Source of the DNA: UBA2402 sp044371005
Lineage (GTDB): Bacteria; Planctomycetota; Phycisphaerae; Phycisphaerales; UBA1924
DNA length: 32,974 bases
NCBI GenBank assembly: GCA_044371005.1
Contig: JBILUL010000043.1
Span: forward strand, 1 to 32,974
Direction of reading: 5' to 3'
Below, piece after piece: positions 31,797 through 32,974 of this stretch. Made by a program: the position numbers and the translations under genes. Positions within the stretch are counted from its first letter, which is position 1, and each line of letters opens with the position of its first letter. Below the pieces are notes generated by a model that was given only the letters and a program-made list of their open reading frames with translations, was not told the origin of the DNA and made no database searches.

Positions 31797-32846
31797 TCAA
31801 TCCTTGACGAGTTTCATCGCCATCAGATCCTGCACATCGAGAATGCCCACGGGCCGCCCCGCACTGTCCACCACGGGAATCTCATCCTGCCGATACTCGC
31901 GGAACATCTTCACGGCATCATCTACCAGTGCCGTATCGACCAGCGTCCGAGGCGTGCGTGTCATCACTTCACTGATCGGCCGCGACAACTCCGCCGGATT
32001 CCGCAGAATCAGTCGCCGCAGATCTCCATCGGTGAACAGCCCCGTCATCCGCCCGGTCGCCGCGTCTACCAGCGGGAGTGCGCCAGGACGTCGCCCCGAC
32101 GCGGCGGCGTGCGCCAACGCCTCACTCACCGAAAGCGCATCCGACACCAGCGGCAGATTCCTGCCCGTAAACGTCCGCATGACATCGGTGATCGGTCGCA
32201 GCAACTCACCCAACGACCCGCCCGGATGACGCCTCTTGAAATCCGCACTCGTGAAGTTCATCCGCCTCGCAGCAACCAACCCAAGAGCATCGCCAATGGC
32301 CATCGTCGCCGTCGTCGAACTCGTCGGCGCATGAAACGTGCCGCCCCCAGCCTCGCGCTCAATGCCAAGCCGCAACGCGACGGTCGCCAAACGCTCCAGA
32401 CTGCTCTGACCCGGCTGTGCTCCGCCCGTGATCGAGATGATGGGCAATCCATCCTGCCGCAACACCGCCGCGAGATTCACCACTTCATCCGTCTCGCCCG
32501 AGTACGAAATGCAGATAACGGTATCGGTCGCCCGGAAGCGTCCCAGATCGCCGTGAAAGGCCTCTGAAGGATGCACCGCGTGTGACGGAATGCCCAGCGA
32601 TGAGAACGTCGCCGAAATCTTGGCCCCAACCAGCCCGGACTTGCCCAGCCCGGTGACGAGCACCGAACCGCCCGCCGAGGCGCATTGCACGATGAGCCCG
32701 ACGGCCCGCGTGAATGGCTCGCCCAATGCGTCGGCCAGTGCGACCAACGCCGCGGCTTCATCGCGCAGAATCGCGCGCCCGAAGGCGATCTCATCAGCGG
32801 TCGTCGGAACTGCAGCGTCTGGAAGTTGTTCGGCAGAGGTTGGCAC
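31797..32846 (-). CDS. kdsD: Arabinose-5-phosphate isomerase (KdsD/KpsF family)
   Basis: Converts D-ribulose 5-phosphate to D-arabinose 5-phosphate, the first step of Kdo synthesis for the LPS core. The 349 residues match the family layout. A SIS domain (~38-190) has GLGKSGLVGAKISATFSSLGIPS, HPSEAFHGDLG and ISYSGETDE, then TSSTTATMAIGDALG. The hallmark HPGGSLGELL (~210) links to two CBS domains (~220-280 and ~290-347, ending DIPVVD-like EIPVVDSAGRPVGILDVQDLM). The start is a GTG at 32846 with no clear Shine-Dalgarno sequence; no better in-frame start lies near. It is the first gene of a three-gene operon with the OstA-like protein and the glycosyltransferase. Sugar specificity could differ (KpsF- or GutQ-like paralogues exist), but the genomic context favours Kdo. 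Confidence 0.93.
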   Translation of the reverse strand: MPTSAEQLPDAAVPTTADEIAFGRAILRDEAAALVALADALGEPFTRAVGLIVQCASAGGSVLVTGLGKSGLVGAKISATFSSLGIPSHAVHPSEAFHGDLGRFRATDTVICISYSGETDEVVNLAAVLRQDGLPIISITGGAQPGQSSLERLATVALRLGIEREAGGGTFHAPTSSTTATMAIGDALGLVAARRMNFTSADFKRRHPGGSLGELLRPITDVMRTFTGRNLPLVSDALSVSEALAHAAASGRRPGALPLVDAATGRMTGLFTDGDLRRLILRNPAELSRPISEVMTRTPRTLVDTALVDDAVKMFREYRQDEIPVVDSAGRPVGILDVQDLMAMKLVKD

Positions 32847-32974
32847 GTTGGGAGGAGTTTATGCGGCCCCCCGCACGAAGGACGCACGGCCTTTGCCGGG
32901 AGCGCAGCGAGGCTCTGACGGCCAACCGTCGGAAAACAGCACGCGGCCTCCCTCCTTCTCAGTATCAACCCAGA

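Overview
The window is GC-rich (clearly above 60% by eye) and looks like chromosomal DNA of a planctomycete, most likely of the Phycisphaerae type. Three things suggest this. Two secreted proteins have PEP-CTERM-like C-terminal sorting tails. There are two giant secreted repeat proteins, one with CARDB, PKD-like and dockerin-like modules. Several intergenic regions are packed with small palindromes. The assignment is an inference from gene content and style; no rRNA or other marker is present.

Layout. From 3 to 2713 the genes run on the + strand: the C-terminal part of an ABC-2 type permease, a palindrome-rich spacer, a type I RNase H (rnhA), and a secreted helical protein of unknown function. 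From 2714 to 3311 lies a second palindrome-rich spacer with a composite repeat present twice. Everything from 3312 to 32846 is on the - strand.

Read in the direction of transcription (right to left), the - strand block begins with kdsD (arabinose-5-phosphate isomerase), a very large LptC/LptA (OstA)-like envelope protein and a CgeB-like glycosyltransferase. These three are tightly packed and look like an outer-membrane glycolipid (LPS/Kdo) operon. Next comes a spacer with a second copy of the 9-bp-unit palindrome, then a UvrD-family helicase fused to a PD-(D/E)XK nuclease. After another spacer come three secreted proteins in a row: a 227-residue PEP-CTERM protein, a 2293-residue PEP-CTERM protein made of about eleven ~180-residue repeats, and a 3744-residue CARDB-repeat protein. 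A hairpin followed by a T-rich stretch lies just after the last stop codon. The block ends with a stand-alone response-regulator receiver domain.

How the genes fit together. The right end makes and exports the outer-membrane glycolipid. The middle holds a DNA repair/recombination enzyme. The left two-thirds encodes a set of very large exported surface or matrix proteins. Two of these carry tails expected to be processed by an exosortase-type system that is not in this window. No tRNA, rRNA, CRISPR array, transposase or phage gene was seen. The most interesting items are the mosaic C-terminus of the 3744-residue protein (a subtilase-propeptide-like segment without a recognisable protease), the LptC/LptA-like giant beside kdsD, the covarying intergenic hairpins, and an over-represented palindromic octamer.
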